A DNA stretch of 64,000 bases from Flavobacterium soyae. GTDB lineage: Bacteria; Bacteroidota; Bacteroidia; Flavobacteriales; Flavobacteriaceae. Positions 46,543 through 55,221 of the stretch are shown here, piece by piece. A program made the position numbers and the translations under genes. How positions within the stretch are numbered: position 1 is the first letter of the stretch; each line of letters begins with the position of its first letter. The stretch spans positions 124,001 to 188,000 of the forward strand of contig NZ_JAJQXA010000010.1 of the NCBI RefSeq assembly GCF_021245985.1, written 5' to 3'. The notes under the pieces were generated by a model. It ran no database searches. It saw nothing but the letters and a program-made list of their open reading frames with translations, and had not been told where the DNA came from.

Positions 46543-47592
46543 ATGAATAAAAAAGCAGAAAATATAATTGTTGGAATTTCAGTTGGAGATTTAAACGGTA
46601 TTGGAAGCGAAGTTATACTAAAAACATTCGAAGATTCCAGAATGTTAGAATTGTGTACACCAGTTATTTTTGCAAATGCTAAAATTCTTTCTTTCGTAAA
46701 AAAAAGCTTTACTTCGACTGTGCAGTTTCACGGTGTAGATAAGCTGGATCAGATTATTCCGGGGAAAGTAAATGTCTTTAATCTTTGGAGAGAAGGAGTC
46801 GATATTAAATTAGGAACAAATGATGAGAAAATTGGCGAGTATGCGATCAAATCATTTGTTGCAGCTACTAAGGCTTTAAAAGATGGGGGGATTGATGTTT
46901 TGGTTACAGCACCAATCAATAAATATAATATCCAGTCAGAAGAGTTTAAATTTCCGGGACACACAGATTATCTGGATCAGGAATTAGAAGGAAATGCGCT
47001 GATGATGATGGTTCAGGATAATTTAAGAGTTGGTTTGTTAACAGATCATGTGCCGTTAAATGAAGTTTCATCTCATTTGACAGAAGAATTAATTACCAGA
47101 AAAATCGAAACAATCAGAAAATCCCTTATTCAGGATTTTAGTATAGTAAAACCAAAAATTGCAGTTTTAGGGGTAAATCCTCATAGCGGAGACGGTGGAG
47201 TTATTGGAAAAGAGGAAGATTTGATCCTAAAACCGGTTTTGAAGAAAATATTTGACAGTGGTACGATGGTTTTTGGTCCATTTTCTGCCGATGGATTTTT
47301 TGGAAGCGGTCAATATGAGAAATATGATGCTATTGTAGCAACGTATCACGATCAGGGATTGATCCCGTTTAAAACGCTTTCATTTGGAAAAGGAGTTAAT
47401 TATACGGCAGGGTTAAATAAGGTTAGGACATCGCCAGATCATGGAACAGCATACGATATTGCCGGAAAAGACATGGCCGATTTTAATTCGTTTAAAGAAG
47501 CAGTTTACCTTGCACTAGATATTTTTCGCTCTCGTAATCAGTATGAGGAGATTAGCGAAAAACCTCTTAAAATAAAAGAAAAACAGTTATAA
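46543..47592 (+). CDS. pdxA: 4-hydroxythreonine-4-phosphate dehydrogenase
   Basis: Oxidation step of de novo pyridoxal phosphate synthesis, 349 residues. Family features: GISVGDLNGIGSEVIL at the N-terminus, metal ligand histidines in FPGHTDYL and in ATYHDQGLIPFK, LGVNPHSGDGG, and the C-terminal TSPDHGTAYDIAG. A -7-like TAAATTTG is at 46502-46509. The 105-base gap to the next gene contains that gene's own -7 box. Confidence 0.95.
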   Translation: MNKKAENIIVGISVGDLNGIGSEVILKTFEDSRMLELCTPVIFANAKILSFVKKSFTSTVQFHGVDKLDQIIPGKVNVFNLWREGVDIKLGTNDEKIGEYAIKSFVAATKALKDGGIDVLVTAPINKYNIQSEEFKFPGHTDYLDQELEGNALMMMVQDNLRVGLLTDHVPLNEVSSHLTEELITRKIETIRKSLIQDFSIVKPKIAVLGVNPHSGDGGVIGKEEDLILKPVLKKIFDSGTMVFGPFSADGFFGSGQYEKYDAIVATYHDQGLIPFKTLSFGKGVNYTAGLNKVRTSPDHGTAYDIAGKDMADFNSFKEAVYLALDIFRSRNQYEEISEKPLKIKEKQL

Positions 47593-47697
47593 ACAAAAAA
47601 AGGTGAATAAGATTATTAGATTTACAATAATTTTATATCTTTGCACCCCAATTCAGATATGTAGTTTTGTATTTGAATTAAACAAATTGATGTTGAA

Positions 47698-48240
47698 ATG
47701 AGCAAATCAAAAGAATTTTTAATTCCTTTTATAGGGTTAAAGCTGGGAAAACACCATTTTGAGTATCAAATAAATAACACGTTCTTTAAGGACTTTGACT
47801 ATGATGAGTTTCAAAGTTCAGATATTAAAGTGAATTTGGTTTTCGATAAGAAAAGCAATATGTTAGAGTTAGAATTTAAACACAAAGGAACCGTAAATGT
47901 GCCTTGTGATTTGACCGGCGAAGATTTTGATTTACCTATAAAGGGAAAAATGAAGTTAATTGTTCGTTTTGGAGATGAATTCAATAATGATAATGAAGAA
48001 TTGTTGATTTTGCCGCATGGAGAACATGAATTAGATGTGTCACAATACATTTATGAAATGATTGCGCTTTCGGTGCCTCAAAAAAGAATTCATCCTGGCG
48101 TTAAAGACGGTACATTACAAACCGAAGCTTTAACAAAGTTGAATGAATTAAGTGTAAAAGAACAAAAGGAAGAGAGTAATAAAGAAGAAGATATTGACCC
48201 GCGTTGGGAAAAATTAAAGAAACTATTAACGGATAAATAA
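47698..48240 (+). CDS. YceD/DUF177 family protein
   Basis: A 180-residue protein of the family always found before rpmF. In other bacteria it takes part in 23S rRNA accumulation and ribosome assembly. The core VPCDLTGEDFDLPIKG and the C-terminal DPRWEKLKKLL are typical. It is the first gene of the yceD-rpmF-fabH-accB-accC block, with 9 bases to rpmF. TATCTTTG at 47636-47643 is the likely -7 box, although no good TTG lies at the right distance. Confidence 0.88.
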   Translation: MSKSKEFLIPFIGLKLGKHHFEYQINNTFFKDFDYDEFQSSDIKVNLVFDKKSNMLELEFKHKGTVNVPCDLTGEDFDLPIKGKMKLIVRFGDEFNNDNEELLILPHGEHELDVSQYIYEMIALSVPQKRIHPGVKDGTLQTEALTKLNELSVKEQKEESNKEEDIDPRWEKLKKLLTDK

Positions 48241-48249
48241 TATAGTAAA

Positions 48250-48444
48250 ATGGCACATCCTAAGAGAAAAACCTCGAAAACAAGAAGAGATAAGAGAAGA
48301 ACACATTATAAAGCTACTGTAGCTCAAATCGCTACATGTCCTATCACTGGTGAAGCACATTTATACCACAGAGCTTATTGGCACGAAGGTAAAATGTACT
48401 ACAGAGGGCAAGTTGTTATCGATAAATCTGAAGCGGTTGCTTAA
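48250..48444 (+). CDS. rpmF: 50S ribosomal protein L32
   Basis: A 64-residue ribosomal protein starting [16 protein letters not shown], diagnostic of L32. The zinc-ribbon cysteines of some L32 proteins are reduced to one Cys in [17 protein letters not shown]. High-expression codons are used. It is followed by a terminator, so fabH is probably also transcribed from its own signal. Confidence 0.96.
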
Positions 48445-48467
48445 TACGTTTTTGTAAGTTATACTAG

Positions 48468-48494
48468 AACTCTCACATAGTGAGAGTTTTTTTT
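48468..48494 (+). terminator. Terminator after rpmF
   Basis: AACTCTCA, a 5-base loop and TGAGAGTT followed by a T tract. Confidence 0.85.
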
Positions 48495-48616
48495 GTTGGT
48501 TATAATTTTTGCTTTTTAAGAAAATACACGCAAATTCGTTACATTTTTTTTTGTAATTTTCGAGTCTTTTAAAAATTTTTCAAATAATAATATTTGAAAG
48601 GAAATAATAGAATATA

Positions 48617-49615
48617 ATGAATACAATCACAGCCGCAATTACCGCTGTTGGAGCTTATGTACCAGACTTTGTACTTTCTAACAAAGTATTGGAAACAATG
48701 GTAGATACCAATGACGAATGGATTACCACTCGTACCGGAATTAAAGAAAGAAGAATTCTTAAAGATGCTGACAAAGGAACATCTTACCTTGCCATACAAG
48801 CAGCAAAAAATTTAATAGCAAAAGCAAATATAGATCCGCTGGAGATAGATATGATTATCATGGCGACAGCAACACCAGATATGCTGGTGGCTTCTACAGG
48901 AGTTTATGTTGCAACAGAAATTGGAGCAACAAATGCATTTGCATACGATTTGCAGGCGGCTTGTTCAAGTTTCTTATACGGAATGTCAACTGCTGCGGCT
49001 TATGTACAATCTGGAAGATATAAAAAAGTACTATTAATAGGTGCAGATAAAATGTCGTCAATTGTAGATTATACAGACAGAGCAACTTGTATTATTTTTG
49101 GTGATGGGGCAGGAGCTGTTTTGTTTGAGCCAAATTATGAAGGTTTAGGTTTACAGGATGAATATTTAAGAAGTGATGGTGTAGGACGTGATTTTCTTAA
49201 AATACCTGCGGGAGGATCTTTAATCCCAGCTTCAGAAGAGACTGTAAAAAACAGACAGCACAATATAATGCAAGATGGTAAAACAGTATTTAAATATGCT
49301 GTAACTAATATGGCTGATGCCAGCGAATTAATTTTGCAAAGAAATAATTTAACGAATCAGGACGTTGATTGGTTAGTGCCGCACCAGGCAAACAAACGCA
49401 TCATCGATGCTACTGCAGGAAGACTTGAACTTGAAGAGTCTAAAGTACTAGTTAATATCGAAAAATACGGTAATACAACTTCAGGAACATTACCTTTGGT
49501 ACTTAGCGATTTTGAACATCAATTCAAAAAAGGAGATAATATTATTTTAGCTGCATTTGGAGGAGGATTCACTTGGGGATCTATTTACCTGAAATGGGCT
49601 TACGATAAAAAATAA
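48617..49615 (+). CDS. fabH: 3-oxoacyl-ACP synthase III
   Basis: Starts fatty-acid synthesis by condensing an acyl-CoA primer with malonyl-ACP; 332 residues. The Cys-His-Asn triad is in DLQAACSSFLYGM, PHQANKRIID and KYGNTTSGTLPL. In Flavobacteria it prefers branched primers. It is followed by accB after 23 bases and then accC, so primer condensation and malonyl-CoA supply are encoded together. Confidence 0.95.
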   Translation: MNTITAAITAVGAYVPDFVLSNKVLETMVDTNDEWITTRTGIKERRILKDADKGTSYLAIQAAKNLIAKANIDPLEIDMIIMATATPDMLVASTGVYVATEIGATNAFAYDLQAACSSFLYGMSTAAAYVQSGRYKKVLLIGADKMSSIVDYTDRATCIIFGDGAGAVLFEPNYEGLGLQDEYLRSDGVGRDFLKIPAGGSLIPASEETVKNRQHNIMQDGKTVFKYAVTNMADASELILQRNNLTNQDVDWLVPHQANKRIIDATAGRLELEESKVLVNIEKYGNTTSGTLPLVLSDFEHQFKKGDNIILAAFGGGFTWGSIYLKWAYDKK

Positions 49616-49638
49616 ATTAAAACTAAAAACGAATCATT

Positions 49639-50127
49639 ATGGATTTAAAAGAAATTCAAAACCTAATCAAATTTGTAGCAAATTCGGGAGTTGCGGAAGT
49701 GAAGTTAGAAATGGATGATGTAAAAATCACGATCAGAACAACTTTAGAAGGAAATGTTACAGAGACTACTTATGTACAGCAATTACCAGCTCAGGCTGCA
49801 TTGCCGCAAGCTGCGCCGCAAGTTACAGCTCCAATAGTTGTAAATACAGCTGCTGAAACTCAGGCTCCTGCTGCTGCTGACTCTAAATATGTTACTATAA
49901 AATCTCCAATTATTGGAACATTCTATAGAAAACCATCTCCAGATAAACCAGTTTTTACAGAAGTAGGAAGCACTATCGCAAAAGGGGATGTTCTTTGTGT
50001 AATTGAAGCAATGAAATTATTCAACGAAATCGAATCAGAAGTTTCAGGTAAAATTGTAAAAATTCTTGTTGACGATATGTCTCCAGTTGAATTTGACCAA
50101 CCTTTATTCTTAGTAGATCCATCATAA
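49639..50127 (+). CDS. accB: Acetyl-CoA carboxylase biotin carboxyl carrier protein
   Basis: A 162-residue biotin carrier. An N-terminal dimerisation region is followed by an Ala/Pro-rich linker (about 55-85). The biotinyl domain has the lysine in VIEAMKLFNEIE. It carries CO2 between AccC and the carboxyltransferase. The gap to accC (110 bases) contains tandem TAGATTT and TTAGATTTTAGATT-type simple repeats followed by tandem TCTAATTA units. Confidence 0.95.
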   Translation: MDLKEIQNLIKFVANSGVAEVKLEMDDVKITIRTTLEGNVTETTYVQQLPAQAALPQAAPQVTAPIVVNTAAETQAPAAADSKYVTIKSPIIGTFYRKPSPDKPVFTEVGSTIAKGDVLCVIEAMKLFNEIESEVSGKIVKILVDDMSPVEFDQPLFLVDPS

Positions 50128-50237
50128 ATAAATTTAGATTTTAGATTTTAGATTTTAGATTGATCTGACAGAATTAATACATCAGGCATCTAAAATTATC
50201 TAATTATCAAATTGTCTAATTATCTAATTAAAATAAG

Positions 50238-51584
50238 ATGTTTAAAAAAATATTAATTGCGAATAGAGGAGAAATTGCACTTCGTGTAATTCGTACGTGC
50301 AAGGAAATGGGGATTAAAACTGTTGCAGTTTATTCTACAGCCGATGCAGAAAGTCTGCATGTTAAATTTGCCGACGAAGCGGTTTGTATTGGTCCTCCTC
50401 CAAGTAACTTATCGTATTTAAAAATGTCAAATATTATTGCTGCTGCAGAGATTACAAATGCAGATGCAATACACCCAGGATACGGTTTCCTTTCGGAGAA
50501 TGCTAAATTCTCAAAAATTTGCCAGGAGCACGGAATCAAATTTATTGGTGCGGCTCCTGAAATGATCGACAGAATGGGAGATAAAGCTTCTGCAAAAGCT
50601 ACAATGAAAGCTGCAGGAGTTCCTTGTGTGCCAGGTTCAGACGGATTATTAGAATCTTACGAACATGCACAAAAAGTAGCTAAAGAAATTGGTTACCCAG
50701 TAATGATGAAAGCTACTGCAGGTGGTGGTGGAAAAGGAATGCGTGCAATCTGGAAAGAAGAAGAGCTTTTAAAAGCTTGGGAAAGTGCGCGTCAGGAAGC
50801 CGCTGCTGCTTTTGGAAATGACGGAATGTACATGGAGAAACTTATTGAAGAACCACGTCATATCGAAATTCAGGTTGTTGGAGATTCTTACGGAAAAGCG
50901 TGTCACCTTTCTGAAAGAGACTGCTCTGTGCAGCGTCGTCACCAAAAACTTACTGAAGAAACGCCTTCGCCTTTCATGACAGATGACTTACGTACAAGAA
51001 TGGGAGAAGCTGCTGTAAAAGCTGCAGAATTTATTAAATACGAAGGAGCTGGAACTGTAGAATTTCTTGTAGACAAACACAGAAATTTCTATTTCATGGA
51101 AATGAATACCCGTATTCAGGTTGAGCACCCAATTACGGAACAAGTAATTGATTACGATTTAATTCGTGAGCAGATTATGGTTGCTGCCGGAATTCCAATT
51201 TCAGGAAAAAATTACTTACCAGAATTACACGCTATCGAATGCCGTATTAATGCAGAAGATCCTTATAACGATTTTCGTCCTTCACCAGGGAAAATTACTA
51301 CGCTTCATATGCCGGGAGGACACGGAGTTCGTTTAGATACTCACGTTTACTCAGGATACAGCATTCCGCCAAATTACGATTCAATGATTGCTAAGTTAAT
51401 TACAACAGCGCAGTCTCGCGAAGAAGCCATCAGCAAAATGCGCAGGGCTCTTGACGAATTCGTAATCGAAGGTGTGAAAACTACAATCCCTTTCCACAGA
51501 CAATTAATGGATGATCCAAAATATATTGCAGGAGATTATACAACTGCATTTATGGATACTTTCAAAATGAATAGTCCAGAATAA
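50238..51584 (+). CDS. accC: Acetyl-CoA carboxylase biotin carboxylase subunit
   Basis: ATP-dependent carboxylation of biotin, 448 residues. The N-terminal [16 protein letters not shown], the ATP-grasp loop GGGGKGMRA, the catalytic [16 protein letters not shown] and [12 protein letters not shown] are as in the family. Codons are of the highly expressed type. It ends the fatty-acid initiation block and is followed by a short hairpin terminator. Confidence 0.96.
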   Translation: MFKKILIANRGEIALRVIRTCKEMGIKTVAVYSTADAESLHVKFADEAVCIGPPPSNLSYLKMSNIIAAAEITNADAIHPGYGFLSENAKFSKICQEHGIKFIGAAPEMIDRMGDKASAKATMKAAGVPCVPGSDGLLESYEHAQKVAKEIGYPVMMKATAGGGGKGMRAIWKEEELLKAWESARQEAAAAFGNDGMYMEKLIEEPRHIEIQVVGDSYGKACHLSERDCSVQRRHQKLTEETPSPFMTDDLRTRMGEAAVKAAEFIKYEGAGTVEFLVDKHRNFYFMEMNTRIQVEHPITEQVIDYDLIREQIMVAAGIPISGKNYLPELHAIECRINAEDPYNDFRPSPGKITTLHMPGGHGVRLDTHVYSGYSIPPNYDSMIAKLITTAQSREEAISKMRRALDEFVIEGVKTTIPFHRQLMDDPKYIAGDYTTAFMDTFKMNSPE

Positions 51585-51588
51585 TTTA

Positions 51589-51613
51589 AAGGCCGTCATC
51601 GACGGTCTTTTTT
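51589..51613 (+). terminator. Terminator after accC
   Basis: AGGCCGTC, ATC, GACGGTCT and a T tract, with one G-U pair in the stem. Confidence 0.75.
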
Positions 51614-52130
51614 ATTTTAGGGATTTCTCTAAGTCAAGCCCGACAGGTTGTAAAAACCTGTCGGGTTTGTTTTATGTATCTATACATACACCAGATTAAA
51701 ATCCGGCCGGCAATATAGAGCCAAAGGCTCTTTTCAAAGTTCCAAAGGAACGAATTATATTGTAGAGCTGGACTTCAGTCCAGTTTAAACAAAAGGATAT
51801 TTGTTATTCCAACGGAATTTATTATTCGATAATCAAACGTTCCTACGGAACGTCTACTGATGAACCAAATTAAATTCTACCAATGAGATATTCCTATGGA
51901 ATAAATAGCTTCTTATTTAAAATAGCTAAGTATACACAATAAGTGTATACTTTTTACACACTTATTCTATAAAATACACACTTTTATCCTATTTCTATTT
52001 TTGGTGCATTTTAAGTAATCCCTTTAATTTCAGGCTTTAAAGAGGTTTTAAGGTTGATACATTATTTTCGGCACAATAGTTTCTTTATCTAAAGTGTAAA
52101 CAAACTATTAACTATTAAAATATACACATT
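51614..52130. repeat. Intergenic hairpin-repeat array before the PepSY-like genes
   Basis: About 515 bases without a gene. CCGACAGGTTGTAAAAACCTGTCGG (51639-51663 region) is followed by a run of short REP-like hairpins: GAGCCAAAGGCTC, GTTCCAAAGGAAC with an ATTATATTGTAGAG tail, CTGGACTTCAGTCCAG, GTTCCTACGGAAC and ATTCCTATGGAAT. A perfect 10-base inverted pair, AAGTATACAC and GTGTATACTT, lies at 51928-51952. Confidence 0.8.
52069..52085 (+). promoter_or_regulatory. Weak sigma-54-like promoter before the PepSY-like array
   Basis: CGGCAC, AATAG, TTTCT resembles TGGCAC-N5-TTGCW with the correct spacing, but the -12 GC is TC here. No TAnnTTTG box is seen. The nearby NtrC-type regulator makes it worth noting. 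Confidence 0.3.
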
Positions 52131-52427
52131 ATGAAAAATTTATTTTTATCAGCCGCAATTGTTTTAGGAGGTTTAACATCATTTGCTTCAACTTCTCCAA
52201 TAACAAATTCTATTGTAAAAGTTGTTTCTATTGCAGATGATTACGTTGAAATTAAATTAGAAGAATTACCAGCTCCAATTACTGAAGCTTTGAAAAAAGC
52301 TTACCCTAATGCAGTAATTACTAAAGCTTACAAAAATGAAAAGTCAGAATATAAATTGGATGTAACAGTAGGCGATAAAGTAGGAAATCTTTTTGCTAAT
52401 GCCGATGGAACCTGGATTAAAAAATAA
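52131..52427 (+). CDS. PepSY-like secreted small protein, copy 1
   Basis: A 98-residue protein. The signal peptide is MKNLFLSAAIVLGGLTSFAS. The mature domain has LEELPAPITEALKKAYPNAV, then ITKAYKNEKSEYKLDVTVGD and ends in DGTWIKK, the pattern of the PepSY-like (DUF2874) fold. It is the first of five tandem paralogues and is closest to copy 2, with which it shares most of the signal-peptide DNA. It is probably periplasmic. The binding partner is unknown; PepSY-like proteins are often linked to envelope stress systems. Confidence 0.82.
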   Translation: MKNLFLSAAIVLGGLTSFASTSPITNSIVKVVSIADDYVEIKLEELPAPITEALKKAYPNAVITKAYKNEKSEYKLDVTVGDKVGNLFANADGTWIKK

Positions 52428-52496
52428 TCTTATGTGCTGTGAAAATCCAAATTAAGAATACTAAGATTAAGTTACGAATATTAAAAAATAATTGTC

Positions 52497-52796
52497 ATGA
52501 AAAATTTATTTATATCAGCCGCAATCGTTTTGGGAGGTTTAACATCATTTGCTTCAACTTCGCCAATTACAAATACAATCGTAAAAGCAGTATCATTACA
52601 AGATGATTATGTAGAAATTAATGTAACAGAAGTACCGGCAGCGGTAACAGATGCACTTAAAAAAGCATATCCGGATGCAGTTCTTAGTAAAGCATACAAA
52701 AACAGTTCTTCTCAATACAAATTAGAAATAACAGTTGGAGAAAAAGCAGGCTTTCTTTATGCTAACGCAGATGGATCCTGGGTAAAAAATAAGTAA
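52497..52796 (+). CDS. PepSY-like secreted small protein, copy 2
   Basis: A 99-residue paralogue, 69 bases downstream of copy 1. The signal peptide differs from that of copy 1 by one residue, and the following STSPITN segment is shared, so this is the most recent duplication of the set. The domain has VTEVPAAVTDALKKAYPDAV and KNSSSQYKLEITVGE and ends in DGSWVKNK. It has no cysteines. Confidence 0.82.
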   Translation: MKNLFISAAIVLGGLTSFASTSPITNTIVKAVSLQDDYVEINVTEVPAAVTDALKKAYPDAVLSKAYKNSSSQYKLEITVGEKAGFLYANADGSWVKNK

Positions 52797-52820
52797 AAAC
52801 TAACCCTAAAAACTATTACT

Positions 52821-53111
52821 ATGAAAAAGCTAATCCTATCGACAGCTATTCTTTTAGGAAGTTTGTCAATACAAGCAGAAAATGCGAGCCTGACCAGCCC
52901 GGCAGTGAATTCAGTTAAATATCAAGATGATTATAAAGAAGTCGATGCTGTTCCGGCTGCGATTAAAAAATCTCTGGATGAAGCTTATCCTGGTGTAAAA
53001 CTTGAAAAAGCTTATGTGAATTCAAAAAAAGAGTATAAAATTGAAATTTCAGTGAGAGGCGAAAAATCAATCGTCTACACTGATGCAGCAGGAAACATTT
53101 TAAAAAAATAA
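52821..53111 (+). CDS. PepSY-like secreted small protein, copy 3
   Basis: A 96-residue paralogue with signal peptide MKKLILSTAILLGSLSIQA. The domain is VDAVPAAIKKSLDEAYPGVK and KAYVNSKKEYKIEISVRGE, ending NILKK. It lies 24 bases after copy 2, so co-transcription is likely. The signal peptide belongs to the MKKL type shared with copies 4 and 5, which splits the array into two subgroups. Confidence 0.82.
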   Translation: MKKLILSTAILLGSLSIQAENASLTSPAVNSVKYQDDYKEVDAVPAAIKKSLDEAYPGVKLEKAYVNSKKEYKIEISVRGEKSIVYTDAAGNILKK

Positions 53112-53129
53112 CTATAAATCTTAAGTATT

Positions 53130-53426
53130 ATGAAAAAGTTAATCTTATCAGCAGCGATTGTTTTGGGTGGTTTGTCAATTCAGGCAGCAGTTCCATCAGA
53201 ATCAAATACAGTAATTAAATCAGTAAACATTCAGGATGAATATACTGAAGTTGCACCAGATGCCGTACCGGCAGCTGTAAAATCTACAATTGAAAAATCG
53301 TTTGTAGGTTCTAAACTGGAAAAAGCATGGAAAAATGCTAAGGACGAGTACAAACTTGAAATTTCAAAAGAAGGTAAGAAATATACTTTTTTTACTGATG
53401 CTTCAGGAAATATCATTAAAAAATAA
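53130..53426 (+). CDS. PepSY-like secreted small protein, copy 4
   Basis: A 98-residue paralogue with signal peptide MKKLILSAAIVLGGLSIQA. The domain has PDAVPAAVKSTIEKSFVGSK and KAWKNAKDEYKLEISKEGK, ending NIIKK. It is the most divergent around the AYP turn, where it has SFV. It lies 18 bases after copy 3. Confidence 0.82.
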   Translation: MKKLILSAAIVLGGLSIQAAVPSESNTVIKSVNIQDEYTEVAPDAVPAAVKSTIEKSFVGSKLEKAWKNAKDEYKLEISKEGKKYTFFTDASGNIIKK

Positions 53427-53442
53427 TTAAACACAGAGCAAT

Positions 53443-53739
53443 ATGAAAAAGTTAGCCATCTCAGCAGCTATTCTTTTAGGGAGCTTGTCAATTTCTGCAA
53501 TAGCGGCGATAATTCCAAATAATGCACAAACTACAGTTTCCGTTCAGACAGAATATACTGAAATTAGCACAGATGTTGTCCCGGCAGCTGTAAAGACTGC
53601 TCTGCAAACTGCTTATCCAAATGCAAAACTGGAGAAAGCGTATGTTAATGATAAAAAAGAATATAAACTTGAAATATCAGTTGGGGACCAAAAGGCTACT
53701 GTGTATTCAGATGTCAATGGCAACTGGTTGAAGATATAA
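53443..53739 (+). CDS. PepSY-like secreted small protein, copy 5
   Basis: A 98-residue paralogue, 16 bases after copy 4 and last before the terminator. The signal peptide is MKKLAISAAILLGSLSISA. The domain has TDVVPAAVKTALQTAYPNAK and KAYVNDKKEYKLEISVGDQ, ending NGNWLKI. The five-gene array ends here and is followed 130 bases later by a sigma-54 response regulator on the same strand. Confidence 0.82.
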   Translation: MKKLAISAAILLGSLSISAIAAIIPNNAQTTVSVQTEYTEISTDVVPAAVKTALQTAYPNAKLEKAYVNDKKEYKLEISVGDQKATVYSDVNGNWLKI

Positions 53740-53771
53740 TTAGGTGAAATTAGATTTATGTTTTTGGTGAA

Positions 53772-53804
53772 AAAGAGATTGCGCAACGCAATCTCTTTTT
53801 TTTT
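53772..53804 (+). terminator. Terminator of the PepSY-like array
   Basis: AAAGAGATTGCG, CAA, CGCAATCTCTTTTTTTT: a strong 12-base-pair stem with a T tract 33 bases after copy 5. Confidence 0.9.
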
Positions 53805-53868
53805 CGCATAATTTTAAGAAATTATAACTTTAATAGTGTTATTTTAGCAAAAAAGTCCCTCCAATCAC

Positions 53869-55221
53869 ATGTCAAAGATATTAGTAATAGAAGATGATAT
53901 TTCGTTTTGCAAATTATTAGAGAAATTTCTAGTAAAAAACCAATATGAAGTAAGCATCGCTTTTTCTGCTTTAGAAGCCAGATCGGCAATCAAAAATGAA
54001 TCATTCGATTTGATTTTGACAGACCTTCGTCTGCCTGATTCTGACGGAATTGTACTTATGTCTGAAATTAAAAACTCACATCCTGAAATTCCGGTAATCT
54101 TAATGACCGGATATTCTGACGTCAATACTGCCGTAAAAGCAATTAAAAATGGCGCGGCCGATTATATTTCGAAACCTTTCAATCCGGATGAAGTTTTGCT
54201 TGTAATTACAAATGCACTGCAGACTCCAGGAATCGAAGAAGAAAATGAAGTTCCGGTTAAACAAAAAAAATCGATAAAGAAACCTGTTGCTGCGGAAAAT
54301 GAATTTGTACGCGGAATTTCTGTTGCTTCAAAAAAACTCTTAGATCATATTCAATTGGTAAGTCCAACAGATATGTCAGTTTTAATCATTGGTGAAAGCG
54401 GAACAGGAAAAGAAATTATTGCCAAAAGCATTCATCAGCAAAGCCAAAGAAAAAATAATAACTTTATTGCAGTAGACTGCGGAGCAATTCCAAAAGAGCT
54501 GGCGGCAAGCGAATTTTTCGGGCATTTAAAAGGATCTTTCACCGGAGCAATCAGCGACAAAATGGGGTATTTTGAAGCAGCAAACGGCGGAACTCTTTTT
54601 CTGGATGAAATAGGAAATCTTTCCTATGAAAACCAAATTCAGTTATTGCGCGCGCTTCAGGAAAGAAAAATTAAGCCTGTTGGTAGCAATAAAGAAATAA
54701 ACGTCGATATCCGCATTATCACCGCTACAAACGAAGATTTACGAGAGGCAGTAAAAAACGGCGATTTCAGAGAAGATTTGTACCATAGAATCAACGAATT
54801 TTCTATTCAGTCTCCATCTTTAAAAGACCGCGATGAAGACTTAATGGTTTTTGCCGATTATTTCCTTGAAAAAGCCAATCAGCAGTTGAATAAAGAGGTA
54901 ATAGGATTTTCGCCGGAAGTTGTTTCAATTTTTCAAAATTACAGCTGGCCGGGAAATTTACGTGAATTGCAAAACTGTGTAAAGCGTGCTACACTTTTAA
55001 CACAAGGTGATTTTATTGAAAGTGATGTTTTGCCAATTGAATTTTTTCAGGCTCAGAAACAATCAGGTTTCAGCGGAAGTTTTTCTTTGTCAGATAATGA
55101 AAAGGAAGCTATTATTCAAGCGTTAAACAGAACGCAGAATAATAAATCTGAAGCGGCCAAACTGCTTAAAATTACCAGAAAAACACTTTACAATAAATTA
55201 AAGCACTACAATATCGATTAG
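53869..55221 (+). CDS. Sigma-54-dependent response regulator (NtrC family)
   Basis: A 450-residue regulator. The receiver domain (1-115) has phosphoacceptor D52 in ILTDLRLPDSDG and T80/K102. The AAA+ domain (about 145-375) has Walker A GESGTGKE (175-182), the sigma-54 contact loop GSFTGA (222-227, a Ser variant of GAFTGA) and Walker B GTLFLDEIG. The Fis-type helix-turn-helix ends the protein (NNKSEAAKLLKITRKTLYNKL). It activates RNA polymerase with RpoN. It is convergent with the hybrid kinase, sharing 4 bases, and lies just after the PepSY-like array, a probable target. Confidence 0.95.
   Translation: MSKILVIEDDISFCKLLEKFLVKNQYEVSIAFSALEARSAIKNESFDLILTDLRLPDSDGIVLMSEIKNSHPEIPVILMTGYSDVNTAVKAIKNGAADYISKPFNPDEVLLVITNALQTPGIEEENEVPVKQKKSIKKPVAAENEFVRGISVASKKLLDHIQLVSPTDMSVLIIGESGTGKEIIAKSIHQQSQRKNNNFIAVDCGAIPKELAASEFFGHLKGSFTGAISDKMGYFEAANGGTLFLDEIGNLSYENQIQLLRALQERKIKPVGSNKEINVDIRIITATNEDLREAVKNGDFREDLYHRINEFSIQSPSLKDRDEDLMVFADYFLEKANQQLNKEVIGFSPEVVSIFQNYSWPGNLRELQNCVKRATLLTQGDFIESDVLPIEFFQAQKQSGFSGSFSLSDNEKEAIIQALNRTQNNKSEAAKLLKITRKTLYNKLKHYNID

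Noticed and set aside
52131..53739. CRISPR-like periodic array
   Set aside because: The periodicity comes from five paralogous coding genes, not short repeats with spacers.
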